64,000 nt of DNA from Pectobacterium polaris (GCF_002307355.1 NZ_CP017481.1:2852001-2916000); one strand, 5' to 3'; positions 44,259-52,690 are shown, counted from the first letter of the stretch. Notes: generated by a model not told the origin, from the letters alone. A program made the numbers and translations.

Positions 44259-46195
44259 ATGCGGAAAACAGCCCTTATATCTTTGTGAATAAAATTGTTA
44301 TCCACGGAATGGATACCTCGTATGAGGCAACATTTGAAGATGGTATAAATCTGATTTGGGGGGACATGGACTGTGGTAAATCCAGTATTCTGAATCTGAT
44401 TGATTACTGCCTGGGAGGAAGTAATGACACCCTCACATATGGTGAGATTTTGGCTAAAGGTAGAACCGCATACTTAGAGGTAGACCTTAACGGTAATGTA
44501 ATCACCTTCGAACGGCCTATTTTAGACTCATCGGCTCCTGTGAAGGCATATCGAGTTCCCTATTCATTAATCCTGACGACATACCCAATGCTTTTATCTG
44601 CCGACTCGCAAAAATCACTTCCCGACGGCTGGATTTCTGATTTTATTTTGGATGCTCTAGGGATTCCTAAAGTAAGCATCAAAGAGTCTCGGTACCGTGA
44701 TGAGGCAAACTCTGATCGACTCAGTTTCCGTGACTTGATGAAATTAATGTACCTAAAACAAACAAAAGTTGGCGCTGATAGCTTATTGAATTACGGCAAT
44801 CCCACAGTGTTCAATAAAAACATTGAAGTTCAGAAGTTTGTTTACAACATTCACGACGACAAGTTAGCCCTGCTGAACAAAGAGCTACAGATGGAGACAC
44901 AAGCTCTACACCACCTGCAAGCTTCTGAAACTACCATCTCAAAATTTTTATGTGACGTAAATATCACCCCCAAAGGACAGAGCGATAGTGATAATCTTAT
45001 CACTTCAAAAGAGCTTGCCCTTAGCGAACTGGAACAAAGTGCGGAAAAGTTAAAGGCAGACTATGAGTTCTCCAGCGCTGTTTCCCTTGAAATGGCGCGC
45101 GAAATCGTGCAGATGAGATCAAGCCTTTCTCATTTGAAGTCAGATCGTCTAGAATCAGAGAAACAACATAAGAATTTTTCCAACCTAAAGAATACATACC
45201 AGAGCGATCTGGAGTCTCTAAATATATCCAAACTTACAAGAACCTCTATATCTAATCGCAACATTATAGATACTACCCTTCCTTGCCCACTTTGCTCTAG
45301 TGAGATCAGCTTAGCGTCCCCTCAACTTAGTGATAGCGATATAGAAGCAGAAATAAAGTCGATTAAGAATAGACTTGCTGGAGTGCACGTAGCACTAGAA
45401 AGTATTTGGTCTAAAAAGATAGAGCTTATGGGCAAAGAAACTGAGGTATCAAAGAGACTAGGCACGTTAACTGTTGACTTCGACAAATTTAACATAGAGA
45501 ACATATCTGCTCTTTTATCCTCTATCGAAGCGCTTGAACGTGCAAAGGTCGAGGTAAAGGTTAGCATCGCTTCGGCCAAAAGAGACTTGGCGATCAACAA
45601 CAAATATTCTGATATATCAAAAGGAATTCACGATAAAAACTCAGTCATTTTTGCACTAAAGCGCAATATAAAATCGGTGGAAGACGGACTCACGGGACTT
45701 GATGATGTAGTGTCTAGCTTGAGCGGCATATTTAAAAAATACATTTCCAATAGCGGACTTCAAAACGTACATGAAGTATATGTAAATGATAAATTCATTC
45801 CTCACTTTCGCGATATAAGTTATTACAACACAACTTCCGGCGGCGTAAGAACCATCACATCTATCGGAGGATTTGTATCTAGGATGGAGTATTTACTCTC
45901 TACTGCCGGAAATCTCCCTACTTTCCTGATGGTAGACACACCTGGTCAAAATATCGGACGAAGAGGAAGAAAGGATGATGACTCAGCCCTCTCAGACCCA
46001 GTCCTCTACAACAATATATTTAAGCAACTCCTTGGTTTGGTGAGCAAGGCTCGAGCAGGAAATAGGCGCTTCCAAATCATTGTTGTTGACAATGACTTGC
46101 CGCCAGTTCTAGAAGAAGGAGGAGATTATCACTTGGTGAAAAGATTCAGCAAGAACGGTGGGGAGTTTGAGAAGGGGTTGATTAATGATTACTAG
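44255..46195 (+). CDS. lmuB: SMC/Rad50-like ATPase of the Lamassu / ABC-three-component system
   Basis: The 646-aa protein has a Walker A at residues 36-43 (IWGDMDCGKSS), a long coiled coil (about 200-500) with a Rad50-like zinc hook CPLC at 344-347 (LPCPLCSSEI), a second coil, an SGG signature-like site at 528-530, and Walker B with Asp561 (FLMVDTPGQN) near the C-terminus. This is the LmuB / ABC-3C ATPase class, thought to sense foreign DNA ends or replication structures and release the effector. The start overlaps the middle-component stop by ATGA, so the three proteins are made together. All motifs look intact. Confidence 0.82.
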   Translation: MNAENSPYIFVNKIVIHGMDTSYEATFEDGINLIWGDMDCGKSSILNLIDYCLGGSNDTLTYGEILAKGRTAYLEVDLNGNVITFERPILDSSAPVKAYRVPYSLILTTYPMLLSADSQKSLPDGWISDFILDALGIPKVSIKESRYRDEANSDRLSFRDLMKLMYLKQTKVGADSLLNYGNPTVFNKNIEVQKFVYNIHDDKLALLNKELQMETQALHHLQASETTISKFLCDVNITPKGQSDSDNLITSKELALSELEQSAEKLKADYEFSSAVSLEMAREIVQMRSSLSHLKSDRLESEKQHKNFSNLKNTYQSDLESLNISKLTRTSISNRNIIDTTLPCPLCSSEISLASPQLSDSDIEAEIKSIKNRLAGVHVALESIWSKKIELMGKETEVSKRLGTLTVDFDKFNIENISALLSSIEALERAKVEVKVSIASAKRDLAINNKYSDISKGIHDKNSVIFALKRNIKSVEDGLTGLDDVVSSLSGIFKKYISNSGLQNVHEVYVNDKFIPHFRDISYYNTTSGGVRTITSIGGFVSRMEYLLSTAGNLPTFLMVDTPGQNIGRRGRKDDDSALSDPVLYNNIFKQLLGLVSKARAGNRRFQIIVVDNDLPPVLEEGGDYHLVKRFSKNGGEFEKGLINDY

Positions 46196-46369
46196 TAGGG
46201 GCGCAAAGTGATTTATTTTTAATCATTCCCGGGGGCTCTTTCGCGAGATAATAGGGTCATCCATTCGCCTTACGGAGTCAACAGCGCAACCAAACTCGCG
46301 CAGCCGCTGTGCTCCAGATATCCCGATGTTACGAGCTGAAAAGAGAGCCTTGCCTATACTGGTACGCGG

Positions 46370-46552
46370 ATGGCGGATCTTGCTGGCGTGGCCAGCAATA
46401 GCCAGTGGCGTAAATACACCGGCGGCGAGAACCCGCGCGCAATGTCACCACACATCCTCTTCTACATGGCGGCCCAGTTGGCGCTGAGTAATGAGGAACT
46501 GGACAGGATTGTGGCTAAAATGATCGAGATTGGGCATCGGTCAAATAACTGA
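46370..46552 (+). pseudogene. fragment of an island-borne regulator-like gene
   Basis: The 60-codon frame reads MADLAGVASNSQWRKYTGGE, then RAMSPHILFYMAAQLALSNE, which resembles part of small XRE-like proteins found on integrative elements. The family part appears to extend upstream in the same frame (YTGTR before the ATG), so the 5' end is probably lost. No good ribosome site precedes it. The surrounding 46196-46651 DNA is otherwise non-coding debris. Confidence 0.4.
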
Positions 46553-46651
46553 AAATTCCCCCTGCAGGCTATGTAAGTATCCCGCTAAACCGAACCATTC
46601 ACTTTTAGAGATCTTCCGACATACTGATTATATCCCGTTAAGGAGATCGCT

Positions 46652-46684
46652 ATGCGCAAAACCCGATTTATCGAACACCAATAG
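46652..46684 (+). pseudogene. 5' stub of an IS3-family orfA
   Basis: After GGAGATCGCT the frame reads MRKTRFIEHQ and stops in TAG. MRKTRFTEHQI is the start of OrfA of IS1222/ISEhe3-type elements, so this is the left end of such an IS cut after ten codons. The matching OrfB end lies at 42258, on the other side of the defence operon. Confidence 0.65.
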
Positions 46685-46724
46685 GCAAAGAGTCCTGTAA
46701 TATCATCCAAAGAAAGGAGACGCA

Positions 46725-48020
46725 ATGTCAGATATTAATCCACACAATGCCGTACAGACTTTGCCTAAGGATCGGGAAACCCTGTACCATCTGGTTTGGC
46801 GCGAACCTGCGGAACGTATAGCTGTTCTCTATGGCATCAGCGTCGAACTACTGGCCAAACGATGCAGCGATCTGTGTATCCCCAGACCGCTTGCCGGTTA
46901 CTGGAAAGCGGTAACGACAGGGACTGCACCTGCAATTCCCAGACTGCCTGCTCTGAAAAAATGTAAGACGGTAAAGGTACATGAGAATGACAGCCCAACA
47001 GTGCGTCCCCCAGCCATTATAGAATCAAAACCAGCGTCTCTAATAATCCGAAAGCAAGTTTCTATTACGGGTAATGGCTATGGATTAATAAATGATCTCA
47101 AAACGTATCTGCCAGTCTCCTCGGTTACAGAAGATGGCTATTATAAACCTGCAAAAAAGAAATTACTGGATCTCAATGTTTCTGATACGGGGTTTGATAG
47201 CGCAATAAAGTTCCTGAGTCGATTTTTTGATGCTTTGGGGAAACAAGGCTACCGGGTAACACTGGATGCTCAGGGAGAAAGGCTGGATCGTGCGGATATT
47301 GATATTAAGGAAGAGCCAAAAGCGGGGGGATATCGCTGGGACAATTTATGGCGCCCTTATACACCAAGTATTATTTGTGTCGGGGATATATTCTTCGCGT
47401 TTAACCTTGCCGAAATGACAGAATATGTTCCTGCGAAGAAAATCAAAAATCGCTATGTTTATGACGAACAGGTGGGGAAATGGCTACGTGGGAAAAATAG
47501 CGATCCTTTTCTACATGTGGCGAAGCATACGCTGCCCACCGGGCGGTTTCTATTGCAACTTTACTCGCCTTATTCTTCCGCAGAATGGCTGGTTCAGTTT
47601 CGGCAAACAAAACAGTGTGGGTTGATTAGCCAAATTCCTAAGATGATTTCGGCGATACAGGAAGCTGTTCCGCTAATTTCAAAGCAGTTAGAAGATGCCA
47701 AAATCAAAGCCGAGGAGTGGCGCATTCAGCGTGAACGGGAACACGTCATATATTTGGAAAAGGAGCGGATGCGTCGGGAAGAGGAAGCGTACAACGCCAG
47801 TCGTACCGAGTTGAAGTCCATAATGGCCCGGTGGGCTGAAGACAAACAAATGGAGCAGTTTTTGCATGAAGCAGAGTCAGATGCGGCAATGCTTGATGAG
47901 CAACAAAAGGCACAGGCAATGGAACGCCTGCAACTGGTTCGCCAGCTCTTATCGGAGGATTCTGTGGTTGAGTGTCTACTGAAGTGGCGAACTCCGGCAG
48001 AAAGACTAGTACCAGAGTAG
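46725..48020 (+). CDS. uncharacterised 431-aa island protein with HTH-like N-terminus
   Basis: Residues about 18-62 (LYHLVWREPAERIAVLYGIS, LLAKRCSDLCIPRPLAGYWK) match a small DNA-binding-like module often found at the start of proteins on plasmids and integrative elements. The middle (FDSAIKFLSRFFDALGKQGY, YRWDNLWRPYTP) is a soluble domain I do not recognise. Residues about 320-385 are a strongly charged coiled coil (EEWRIQREREHVIYLEKERM). It follows AGAAAGGAG closely. Its GC content is nearer the chromosome than the defence operon. Function unknown; a regulator or DNA-maintenance role is possible. Confidence 0.75.
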   Translation: MSDINPHNAVQTLPKDRETLYHLVWREPAERIAVLYGISVELLAKRCSDLCIPRPLAGYWKAVTTGTAPAIPRLPALKKCKTVKVHENDSPTVRPPAIIESKPASLIIRKQVSITGNGYGLINDLKTYLPVSSVTEDGYYKPAKKKLLDLNVSDTGFDSAIKFLSRFFDALGKQGYRVTLDAQGERLDRADIDIKEEPKAGGYRWDNLWRPYTPSIICVGDIFFAFNLAEMTEYVPAKKIKNRYVYDEQVGKWLRGKNSDPFLHVAKHTLPTGRFLLQLYSPYSSAEWLVQFRQTKQCGLISQIPKMISAIQEAVPLISKQLEDAKIKAEEWRIQREREHVIYLEKERMRREEEAYNASRTELKSIMARWAEDKQMEQFLHEAESDAAMLDEQQKAQAMERLQLVRQLLSEDSVVECLLKWRTPAERLVPE

Positions 48021-48189
48021 TGTCTGCCTTATTTCAATGAAAAGTGGGCTTGCAGAAGCAACGGACTTAAACAGCAATAGACGTCTAATCTGAGGCACAA
48101 AATTACACAGTGATCAGCATTGAGAATACGATCGTGCAATTTTCTATTGCGTATCCCCATCTGGATCAACAATAAGTCGCCCTAAAAAT

Positions 48190-48264
48190 GAAGGCTGGTA
48201 CGGTATGGATATTAGTCCTGGAGGCGTTCGCAGTATCTGGCTTTGTCAAAACATGAACACGACT
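48190..48264 (+). pseudogene. short remnant of an IS481-type transposase
   Basis: One frame reads EGWYGMDISPGGVRSIWLCQ then NMNTT, resembling the SPGGVRSIWLRHDL segment of IS481/IS3-like transposases. No more of the gene is visible. It lies in the 634-bp gap 48021-48654, the rest of which is non-coding DNA leading to the antirestriction-like gene. Confidence 0.5.
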
Positions 48265-48654
48265 GTTTTACACGTCGCCAGAGCAAAAACGATACAATAA
48301 ACGACCTGAGTGATAGAGCAATGAGGCGTTGGTAATCTGGTTACATCAAGAACGCCTGATAATTGTACCGACAACATCCCTTATTTATCAAAATAACACC
48401 GCCAAATTCAACTTCCAAACCCATTTCACCGTTGCAGAGCAAGGGGCGCTACGCCCGGCTATGCAAGGTCAGTTTTTTCTCCCGCGTGTTTTTCGTTCCT
48501 CGTATCAGCTTCCGGCTAATCGTTTCCCAACACAACTCGTCCCGCAAGGGTAAATGGCACGCATGCTGCGCCCTTGCGTGCCGGAGCGATGCGGGGAAAG
48601 CGAACCGTCAGGCGATACGAAGACGAAAATCACACCACTGACGGAGAAAAAACC

Positions 48655-49734
48655 ATGACGATTTCCCTGCATACCCAGACTAGCGCCCCTAACGCCGCAG
48701 CGGCGACCAGCGTATCCCCGCTGGAGCAGTCAGGCTCCTCAAAAACGAAATTTTCTAAAGCCAAAACCGATATTTATCAGGCTGTCACCAACAACATCAT
48801 TGCAGCGCTTGAAGCCGGTGTAAAACCGTGGTCTTGCCCTTGGCAACGAGTGCCGGGCATGTCTGGGTTGCCTTCCAATTTCGCAACCGGTATCGCGTAT
48901 AGCAGAATGAATATCATGCTGTTGTGGTGCAGTGCGTCAGAACAGGGCTTCGGTGATTCACGTTGGATGACCTACAAACAGGCGCAGGCAGTAGGTGGGC
49001 AGGTTCGAAAAGGTGAACACGGCACGACAGCCATTTTCTACACAACCTTAGAGAAAGAAAACGAAGACGGTGACATCAACCAGATCCCGATGCTGAAAAC
49101 CTTCAATGTGTTCAATGTTGAACAAATTGATGGCCTTCCGCTGACAACTGAAACAGTCAGCCCAGAAGCAACCTTTGACCCGTTGCCGGAGGCTGAAAAT
49201 CTGTTCCAGAAGAGCGGCGCAAACATCATTGAGAAAGGACAAAACGCCTTTTTCAGACCCTCAACCGATGAAGTCTGGTTACCAGAGCGCCATCTGTTTT
49301 CAGATGCAGCTAATTTCTACGCTACCGGACTGCATGAGTTGGTTCACTGGAGCGGTGGTAAAAAACGACTTAACCTTGAAATGAAAGGGAAATTTTACAG
49401 TGCAGATTATGCGGAGGAGGAATTAGTGGCGGAGCTGGGAAGTGCTTTTCTGATGGCGGATTTGGGGATTGTCGGAGAGGTGCAGCATGAAAGCTATATT
49501 GCCTCATGGCTCCAGGCGCTGAAAAACGACAAGCGCTATGTTTTCAAAGCAGCCAGCACCGCCTCAAAAGCGAATCGTTACCTAATAGTGCCTGTTTTTG
49601 GTGTTATGATAAGTGTATTGTGCCGTGTAATTCACACGTATTTCATACAAGAGAGAAACCATGACCGCGAAACAGCGCAACACGCAGAGCGTGACCATGA
49701 CAGTAGAGCGTGCCTTACTAGTAAGAGCGCGTGA
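48655..49734 (+). pseudogene. ArdC-like antirestriction / zincin metallopeptidase gene, 3' end replaced
   Basis: The start (ATG at 48655, after ACGGAGAAAAAACC) opens a protein with the ArdC N-terminal single-stranded-DNA-binding domain (DIYQAVTNNIIAALEAGVKP, RMNIMLLWCSASEQGFGDSR) and a zincin domain with HELVH in ATGLHELVHWSGG. Family similarity ends at about residue 308 (KAASTASKANRYL, near 49580). Beyond that the frame runs through the ccd promoter and into ccdA in another frame, ending at 49734. A deletion has therefore joined a truncated ardC to the ccdAB locus. Most catalytic motifs remain, so residual activity is possible. Confidence 0.75.
49624..49638. promoter_or_regulatory. palindrome upstream of ccdA, candidate operator
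   Basis: CGTGT-AATTC-ACACG is a perfect 5-bp dyad 22 bp before the ccdA start codon. CcdA-CcdB complexes repress their own promoter through nearby palindromes; the sequence differs from the F-plasmid site. Confidence 0.4.
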
Positions 49735-49897
49735 AGCGGGTATGAACCTGAGTGCTATTCTGTCAACCGCACTGGATGCGGAGCTTCGCCGTCATGAAGC
49801 GAAAAAATGGCAGGAAGAAAACAGGGAGGCTATCGACGCATTAAATCGTTTTCATGATGAAAACGGCTGTTTCAGTGATGAATACAGGATGTTTTAA
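49661..49897 (+). CDS. ccdA: CcdA-type antitoxin
   Basis: The 78-aa protein has an N-terminal ribbon-helix-helix (QSVTMTVERALLVRAREAGM, NLSAILSTALDAELRR) for DNA binding and a C-terminal toxin-wrapping tail (ENREAIDALNRFHDENGCFS, DEYRMF) closely matching CcdA. It lies 2 bp before ccdB. Its first 74 bases are also read in another frame by the degraded ardC gene, so the ardC frame is the accidental one. Confidence 0.88.
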   Translation: MTAKQRNTQSVTMTVERALLVRAREAGMNLSAILSTALDAELRRHEAKKWQEENREAIDALNRFHDENGCFSDEYRMF

Positions 49898-49899
49898 GC

Positions 49900-50214
49900 A
49901 TGCAATTCACAGTATACGGTAATACCGGGAAAAGCGTCGTTTACCCGCTGTTGCTCGATGTCACGAGCGATATTATTGGGCAATTGAATCGTCGGATAGT
50001 GATCCCATTGCTCCCTATTGAAAAGTATCCGGCAGGCCGCCGACCGGATCGCCTTGTCCCCGTCGTCAGGCTGACGGACGGCAAAGAATACGCCGTAATG
50101 ACCCACGAGCTGGCAAGTATTCCTCTCCAGGCTCTGGGTGCAGTGTTTTGTGATGCGTCGCAGTACCGTACTCAGGTAAAGGCGGCAATAGACTTCCTCA
50201 TCGACGGGTTCTGA
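49900..50214 (+). CDS. ccdB: CcdB-type gyrase-poison toxin
   Basis: The 104-aa protein matches CcdB: MQFTVYGNTGKSVVYPLLLD, VTSDIIGQLNRRIVIPLLP and PVVRLTDGKEYAVMTHELAS. F-plasmid CcdB needs its terminal Trp-Gly-Ile to trap DNA gyrase; here the end is FLIDGF, so toxicity may be altered as in some chromosomal CcdB proteins. It forms an operon with ccdA and presumably stabilises the island. Confidence 0.87.
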   Translation: MQFTVYGNTGKSVVYPLLLDVTSDIIGQLNRRIVIPLLPIEKYPAGRRPDRLVPVVRLTDGKEYAVMTHELASIPLQALGAVFCDASQYRTQVKAAIDFLIDGF

Positions 50215-50247
50215 CGTGTCTTTCTATGCTGTTAAACAGGTATGCCT

Positions 50248-50514
50248 TTAATCGTGGCTGATGGGAGCCTGTTCAAGTCCGTCTATCGTGCGGAAGAGAA
50301 ACATCTCCCGGTTTTTCGCATAAAACGGAACCGAAATTCCGTTCCTTACTACAGTCCTGATACGGTCAAACAGCCTGATGAGAGCGGTTTTGGTTTTGTT
50401 GTTCGGCATAACATCAGTAGGTTTAACGTGAAGATACAGGCCGTGTGAATCGGAAACGTTGAAGGTTTTTGCTGATGGTTTTACGTTGCGGATTTTTGAG
50501 TCGTTAAGAGACAT
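50248..50514 (-). pseudogene. P4-type integrase, N-terminal stub
   Basis: The first 32 residues (MSLNDSKIRNVKPSAKTFNV, SDSHGLYLHVKP) are the typical start of P4-family tyrosine integrases. The following residues (TDVMPNNKTKTALIRLF...) do not fit the family, and the catalytic domain is gone, so a large internal deletion has occurred. It reads away from the tRNA-Asn 3' end 175 bp away, the normal position for a tRNA-targeting integrase. The island can therefore no longer excise by itself. Confidence 0.75.
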
Positions 50515-50625
50515 TTGGGGGTCACTCCGTCATCGAACCAACTTGACCCCGAATCTGACCACCAGATTCTCTCGATGCGGAGGGAAAACAGAATGTGCAC
50601 CGAAAAGACTTTTGCATGTGAAGGT

Positions 50626-50696
50626 ATTGAATAAAGTGATAAAAACAAAAATCCCGCTTAAGTTGCCTTAAGCGGGATTTTCTAAATTTGGCTCCT
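50626..50696. repeat. right copy of ~71-bp direct repeat, candidate attR, with tRNA-Asn terminator
   Basis: This copy matches 41459-41530 and overlaps the last 8 bases of tRNA-Asn. It includes the hairpin ATCCCGCTTAAG / CTTAAGCGGGAT, with T-rich flank in the minus direction, which ends tRNA-Asn transcription. Confidence 0.75.
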
Positions 50697-50764
50697 CTGA
50701 CTGGACTCGAACCAGTGACATACGGATTAACAGTCCGCCGTTCTACCGACTGAACTACAGAGGA
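50689..50764 (-). tRNA. tRNA-Asn (anticodon GTT)
   Basis: The 76-nt minus-strand gene reads TCCTCTGTAGTTCAGTCGGT, has anticodon loop CTGTTAATC (anticodon GTT), the T-loop GGTTCGAGTCC and encoded CCA. Acceptor stem TCCTCTG/CAGAGGA is perfect. Its 3' end is the insertion target of the island. In enterobacteria this gene (asnT) typically neighbours mtfA, as here. Confidence 0.97.
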
Positions 50765-50874
50765 ATCGTGTGAACGGGGCGGATGATATCTGCCACCCGC
50801 GGTACTGTCAACGGCAAAATCAGCTTTATCGTCTGACTGTTTAGGCTGTGTACAATTCGCTGTTTTTTTATGAG

Positions 50875-51672
50875 TTAGTAAATGGATGGCGCACGGTAAT
50901 TGGTGCTGCTTTGCCAGCTTTTTAGACGGGCGAGCGGATCCTGCCGATAGAACTTTTGGAAGCAGCGGTACAGATCGGGGAAACGCTCTTCGAGAAGTTC
51001 GGGGGCGCTGAAGAAGTATTCCGACAGCACCGCAAAGCACTCTGCCGGATCGTGGACGGCGTAGGGATCCATGCTGGCAGCATCTTCGCCCACCAGATCG
51101 ATTTCTTCCTGCAAGGCATCCATCGCGCCGTGCAGATGCTGTTCCCACGCAGCAATCTCACGCAGTGGAATCAGGGGGACGCCCGTCGCTTCGCCGCTGC
51201 TGCGGATGTCCAGCTTGTGCGCGACTTCATGAATGATGAGGTTGAAACCGGAGAGGTCGAAGGAATCCTGCACTTCCTGCCAGTTGAGGACAATCGGTCC
51301 CTGATCCCAGCTTTGGCCGGATTGCACCATTTTCCCCTTATGCACGAGCCCGATGTCATCCTGCCACTCTTCCTCAACAATAAACGGGCCGGGGTAAATC
51401 AGAACTTCATGGAAGCCATCCAGCGCATCCATTCCCAGCGACAGCACCGGCAGGGAAAACAGCAGGGCGATGCGCTGCTGCATGATGTCCGTCAACACCA
51501 GCTCCTGCAACGGAATCAGGCGCTTTTGCTTCAGAAACTGATCGGCAAGGGCGACCAGTTGCTGGAGCTCTTCGTCGCTTAAAGGCGCGAGAAGCGGGAT
51601 GGAAATCGCAGCTTGCCAGTGTTCAAGCGTCTGCACCTGAGGTTGAGTGTTTTTCCACGGCCATTTAATCAT
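50875..51672 (-). CDS. mtfA: MtfA, Mlc-binding zinc peptidase
   Basis: The 265-aa protein matches MtfA: MIKWPWKN start, [20 protein letters not shown], then the zinc-binding HEVAH in [16 protein letters not shown] and the third-ligand region [14 protein letters not shown]. MtfA binds the glucose repressor Mlc and so raises ptsG expression, and has aminopeptidase activity. The start at 51672 gives the family N-terminus; the frame extends 8 codons further without support. It is monocistronic. Confidence 0.93.
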   Translation of the reverse strand: MIKWPWKNTQPQVQTLEHWQAAISIPLLAPLSDEELQQLVALADQFLKQKRLIPLQELVLTDIMQQRIALLFSLPVLSLGMDALDGFHEVLIYPGPFIVEEEWQDDIGLVHKGKMVQSGQSWDQGPIVLNWQEVQDSFDLSGFNLIIHEVAHKLDIRSSGEATGVPLIPLREIAAWEQHLHGAMDALQEEIDLVGEDAASMDPYAVHDPAECFAVLSEYFFSAPELLEERFPDLYRCFQKFYRQDPLARLKSWQSSTNYRAPSIY

Positions 51673-51765
51673 TGTTATTGCTCGTTCAGTCGTCACTTGA
51701 ATTTAAAGGCGAGGGCGGGTGCTGTTAACATGCCGTAAAAGTAGGCATCATGGCAACTGCTAAAC

Positions 51766-51852
51766 GGAGAGATGCCGGAGCGGCTGAACGGCCAGTCTCG
51801 AAAACTGGAGTAGGGCAACGCGACCGGGGGTTCAAATCCCCCCGTCTCTCCA
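51766..51852 (+). tRNA. tRNA-Ser (anticodon CGA)
   Basis: The 87-nt class II tRNA starts GGAGAGATGCCGGAGCGGCT, has anticodon CGA in CAGTCTCGAAAACTGG, a long variable arm (AGTAGGGCAACGCGACC) and T-loop GGTTCAAATCC. Acceptor strands GGAGAGA and TCTCTCC pair fully. The 3' continuation is ACCG, so the discriminator is A and the final A of CCA is not encoded, unlike E. coli serU. Confidence 0.95.
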
Positions 51853-51912
51853 CCGCTATTCAAACACTTACCCCGCGTTTAGTCTGTGACGCTTTCCACA
51901 CTTGGCAGTGGC

Positions 51913-52299
51913 TTAAAGCGGACAGCTCAAATCCCCTTCTTCACAACGTAGCATGCCTTTGAATTCTTCTACGCGCTCGGCGGTTTTCTGCGTCAGGCAC
52001 TGGGAATACACCATGCCATGCACCGATCCTCCGGTTGTCGGGAAGGTCTGAAACTCACAGTCAGCGTCGCGGTACGCGATCCATTTTCTCTGCGCTGACT
52101 TGAGCAACGCCTTGTGTTCTTCAATCACCAGGCGTTTTACGACATCCTGATAAAGCCGATTAAGCTCGCCATCCACTTTTTTATATTCATTAGCAGCACA
52201 CTGGCTCATCTCCAGCTGTGTGTTGGCGTTGCCACAGTCTGTGGCGGCGGCTTGAGTGATGGGCAGTAGAGCAAAAAGAACAATGGCTCGCTTTTTCAT
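51913..52299 (-). CDS. LprI-family (DUF1311) secreted protein
   Basis: The 128-aa protein has a signal peptide (MKKRAIVLFALLPITQAAAT) and a DUF1311/LprI domain with conserved cysteines and the pattern CGNANTQLEMSQCAANEYKK, LLKSAQRKWIAYRDADCEF. Family members include lysozyme inhibitors; activity here is unproven. The ATG at 52299 follows AGAGGA. It is presumably periplasmic and monocistronic. Confidence 0.83.
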   Translation of the reverse strand: MKKRAIVLFALLPITQAAATDCGNANTQLEMSQCAANEYKKVDGELNRLYQDVVKRLVIEEHKALLKSAQRKWIAYRDADCEFQTFPTTGGSVHGMVYSQCLTQKTAERVEEFKGMLRCEEGDLSCPL

Positions 52300-52452
52300 T
52301 ATTGATCCTCTGTGAGTCGGCACCTGCATGCAGGTGCACATGTGATGGGGGAACGACTCAGCAAAGATTACTCTCAATGATCTCGTTCCGTACTGACAAA
52401 TCCTGTGCGCTGAACTACTTTCATAAGGAATCATCACGTTACGGAGGTTGAT

Positions 52453-52620
52453 ATGGGATTTTGGCGTATTGTACTGACTATTCTCCTGCCACCGTTGGGC
52501 GTGTTATTGGGGAAAGGCATCGGTGGGGCATTTATTCTGAACATTATTCTGACGTTGTTAGGTTATTTTCCTGGGTTGGTGCATGCGTTTTGGGTGCAGA
52601 CGAAAGATGATGGTATTTAA
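52453..52620 (+). CDS. YqaE/Pmp3-family small membrane protein
   Basis: The 55-aa protein (MGFWRIVLTILLPPLGVLLG then KGIGGAFILNIILTLLGYFP) has two membrane helices and the Pmp3 family layout of PPLGV and N-x-x-L-x-x-x-GYxPG-x-x-HA. It has the strong ribosome site GGAGG 5 bp before the ATG. Pmp3-type proteins affect membrane potential under salt or cold stress. A terminator follows. Confidence 0.9.
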   Translation: MGFWRIVLTILLPPLGVLLGKGIGGAFILNIILTLLGYFPGLVHAFWVQTKDDGI

Positions 52621-52654
52621 TGGCTGAAAAGCCTGTTCGACGATTCGGATGAAA

Positions 52655-52690
52655 TAACGGGGAGACATAGCGCTCCCCGTTACCTTTTTA
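52655..52690. terminator. terminator between the YqaE-like and diguanylate cyclase genes
   Basis: TAACGGGGAG pairs perfectly with CTCCCCGTTA around an 8-nt loop, followed by CCTTTTTA. It lies between two convergent genes and can serve both. Confidence 0.8.

Noticed and set aside
48329..48553. 74-codon frame upstream of the ArdC-like gene
   Set aside because: No ribosome site or family features; overlaps another open frame of similar length, both probably leader DNA.
50522..51148. 208-codon minus-strand frame across tRNA-Asn and the mtfA 3' end
   Set aside because: It translates through a tRNA gene and overlaps mtfA in another frame.
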